The notes beneath the pieces are model-generated. The model was not told the origin of the DNA, did not search any database, and saw only the letters and a list, made by a program, of their open reading frames with translations. Shown here piece by piece: positions 13,107-13,809 of a DNA stretch of 13,809 nucleotides. Both the position numbers and the translations under genes were made by a program. The first letter of the stretch is position 1. Every line of letters begins with the position of its first letter. Source of the DNA: Oscillospiraceae bacterium (GTDB lineage Bacteria; Bacillota; Clostridia; Oscillospirales; Ruminococcaceae); the NCBI GenBank assembly GCA_009776345.1, contig WRLS01000039.1, positions 1-13,809 on the forward strand. The letters run 5' to 3'.

Positions 13107-13601
13107 TTAAGGGAAATTTTCACAACCATCCATGACCATCCCCGGGAAGCCCCATTGGCGCAGGGCTTCGTATACTACAACCGCGACGCTGTTGGATAAA
13201 TTCAGGGAGCGCGCACCGCCTTTCATTGGAATACGAAAGCATCTTTCGCGGTTGGCGGACAGCAGCGTAGAGGGAAGCCCGGCATCCTCGCGCCCGAACA
13301 CAAGGAAAATATCGTCACCGCGGCTGTAATCGGCTTCGCTGTAAGGCGCGGCGCCTTTTGTAGTAAAAAAATAATAACTCCCTGCAGTGCGCGCAAAAAA
13401 ATCCTCAATCCCCGCATAATATGTTATATCCAGCATATGCCAGTAATCTAAGCCCGCGCGCTTTAATTTAGCGTCATCAACCTTGAAGCCCAAAGGCTCG
13501 ATCAAATGCAAAGACGCACCGGTGGCGGCGCACGTCCGCGCGATGTTGCCCGTGTTTTGCGGTATCTGCGGCTCTACAAGGGCGATGTTCAGTTTTGGCA
13601 T
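13107..13601 (-). CDS. trmL: tRNA (cytidine/uridine-34 2'-O)-methyltransferase TrmL
   Basis: A 164-residue SPOUT-class methyltransferase that methylates the ribose of the wobble base in certain tRNA-Leu species, using SAM bound in a trefoil knot. Visible motifs: LVEPQIPQNTGNIARTCAAT (8-27), HLIEPLGF (32-39), KRAGLDYWHMLD, FGREDAGLP (102-110; usually FGxExxGLP) and RIPMKGGARSLNLSNSVAV (123-141), which forms the knot. The length is typical. I start at the ATG 13601; a GTG two codons earlier lies too close to AAAGG to be favoured. Repeat D occupies the region upstream. Confidence 0.96.
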   Translation of the reverse strand: MPKLNIALVEPQIPQNTGNIARTCAATGASLHLIEPLGFKVDDAKLKRAGLDYWHMLDITYYAGIEDFFARTAGSYYFFTTKGAAPYSEADYSRGDDIFLVFGREDAGLPSTLLSANRERCFRIPMKGGARSLNLSNSVAVVVYEALRQWGFPGMVMDGCENFP

Positions 13602-13626
13602 TGGCACGCCGCCTTTCCTGATAGAA

Positions 13627-13716
13627 ATTAGAAAATAGGAATTAGAAATTAGTAAGGGAAGAAGCGATAAGCGCCGTCCTTTCCCTAAATCCTAGATCCT
13701 AAATCCTGAAACCTGC
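13627..13716 (+). repeat. Interspersed heptamer-arm repeat, copy D
   Basis: The left arm is ATTAGAA, AATAGGA, ATTAGAA, ATTAGTA (13627-13654), followed by AGGGAAGAA. The right arm is CCTAAAT, CCTAGAT, CCTAAAT, CCTGAAA, CCTGC (13684-13716). The plan and orientation match copy A; the centre differs in length and sequence. It lies upstream of trmL, in its probable leader. Confidence 0.85.
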
Positions 13717-13753
13717 GGCGCTCTGCGCCGCCCGCCGCCCCTCCAAGGAGGGG
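13715..13753. repeat. Two GC hairpins adjoining repeat D
   Basis: GCGGCGC-TCT-GCGCCGC (13715-13731) overlaps the CCTGC end of copy D, and CCCCTCC-AA-GGAGGGG (13738-13753) follows six bases later. The first has the same TCT loop as the hairpin in the matching place next to copy A, on a longer and mostly different stem. From 13754 to the window end I see nothing else I can assign. Confidence 0.75.
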
Positions 13754-13809
13754 AATAATCTACAAAGGCAAGTAGGCAAAAACCTAAAGGAAAAGGCGAA
13801 GCCCGGAAA

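Noticed and set aside
1..13809. Prophage, defence island or secondary-metabolite cluster
   Set aside because: No integrase, structural, nuclease, toxin-antitoxin or biosynthetic genes were found; the coding content is housekeeping.

Overview
The window reads as chromosomal DNA from a GC-rich member of the Bacillota, most likely an anaerobic Clostridia or Oscillospirales-type organism. The support is a DivIVA-like N-terminus of the 'FKNAAFGGF' type, the ftsZ, rsmD-coaD and pgk/tpiA neighbourhoods, LysM-amidase/NamZ cell-wall genes, strong AG-rich ribosome binding sites and TTGNNN-N17-TANAAT promoters. This placement is an inference from gene content. There is no phage, plasmid, insertion sequence with a transposase, or CRISPR array.

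Layout. 1-1420 (-): 5' two thirds of tex, running off the left edge. 1421-1842: intergenic, with repeat copy A, GC hairpins and two divergent promoter-like sites. 1843-3872 (+): a two-gene operon, a BadF/BadG-type amino-sugar (MurNAc/GlcNAc) kinase overlapping a NamZ/DUF1343 exo-N-acetylmuramidase by 4 nt, which looks like peptidoglycan recycling. 3873-4121: a convergent intergenic region holding two tandem cloverleaf-like multi-hairpin structures. 4122-5003 (-): a LysM-amidase_3-LysM cell-wall amidase. 5224-7729 (-): rsmD, coaD, a small coiled-coil protein and a DivIVA-like protein, apparently one operon. 7960-9075 (+): ftsZ, divergent from that operon, followed by tRNA-Arg(CCG). 9299-13002 (-): pgk, a GyrI-like effector-binding protein, tpiA and a REC-HPt signalling protein. 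13107-13601 (-): trmL.

The genes are mostly housekeeping; the unusual material is between them. (1) At 3896-4058, six perfect hairpins lie almost edge to edge. Two outer stems group them in threes, giving two four-way junctions arranged as mirror images. The long A/T hairpin of one and that of the other are inverted homologues; they differ at six bases, and all six form three compensatory pair changes. That is direct evidence, inside this window, that the fold is maintained. (2) Four copies (A-D) of an interspersed repeat share exactly four degenerate heptamers (CCTNNNN)4 ending in CCTGC or CCTGT, next to an AAGGGAAG core. Each copy runs into a short hairpin of unrelated stem sequence. (3) One of these hairpins contains the last codons and stop of pgk, so its other arm is an inverted copy of the gene's 3' end.

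The most plausible undescribed system here is this family of modular, stem-variable and loop-conserved palindromic elements. No mobilising enzyme is visible in the window, so how they arise or move is unknown.
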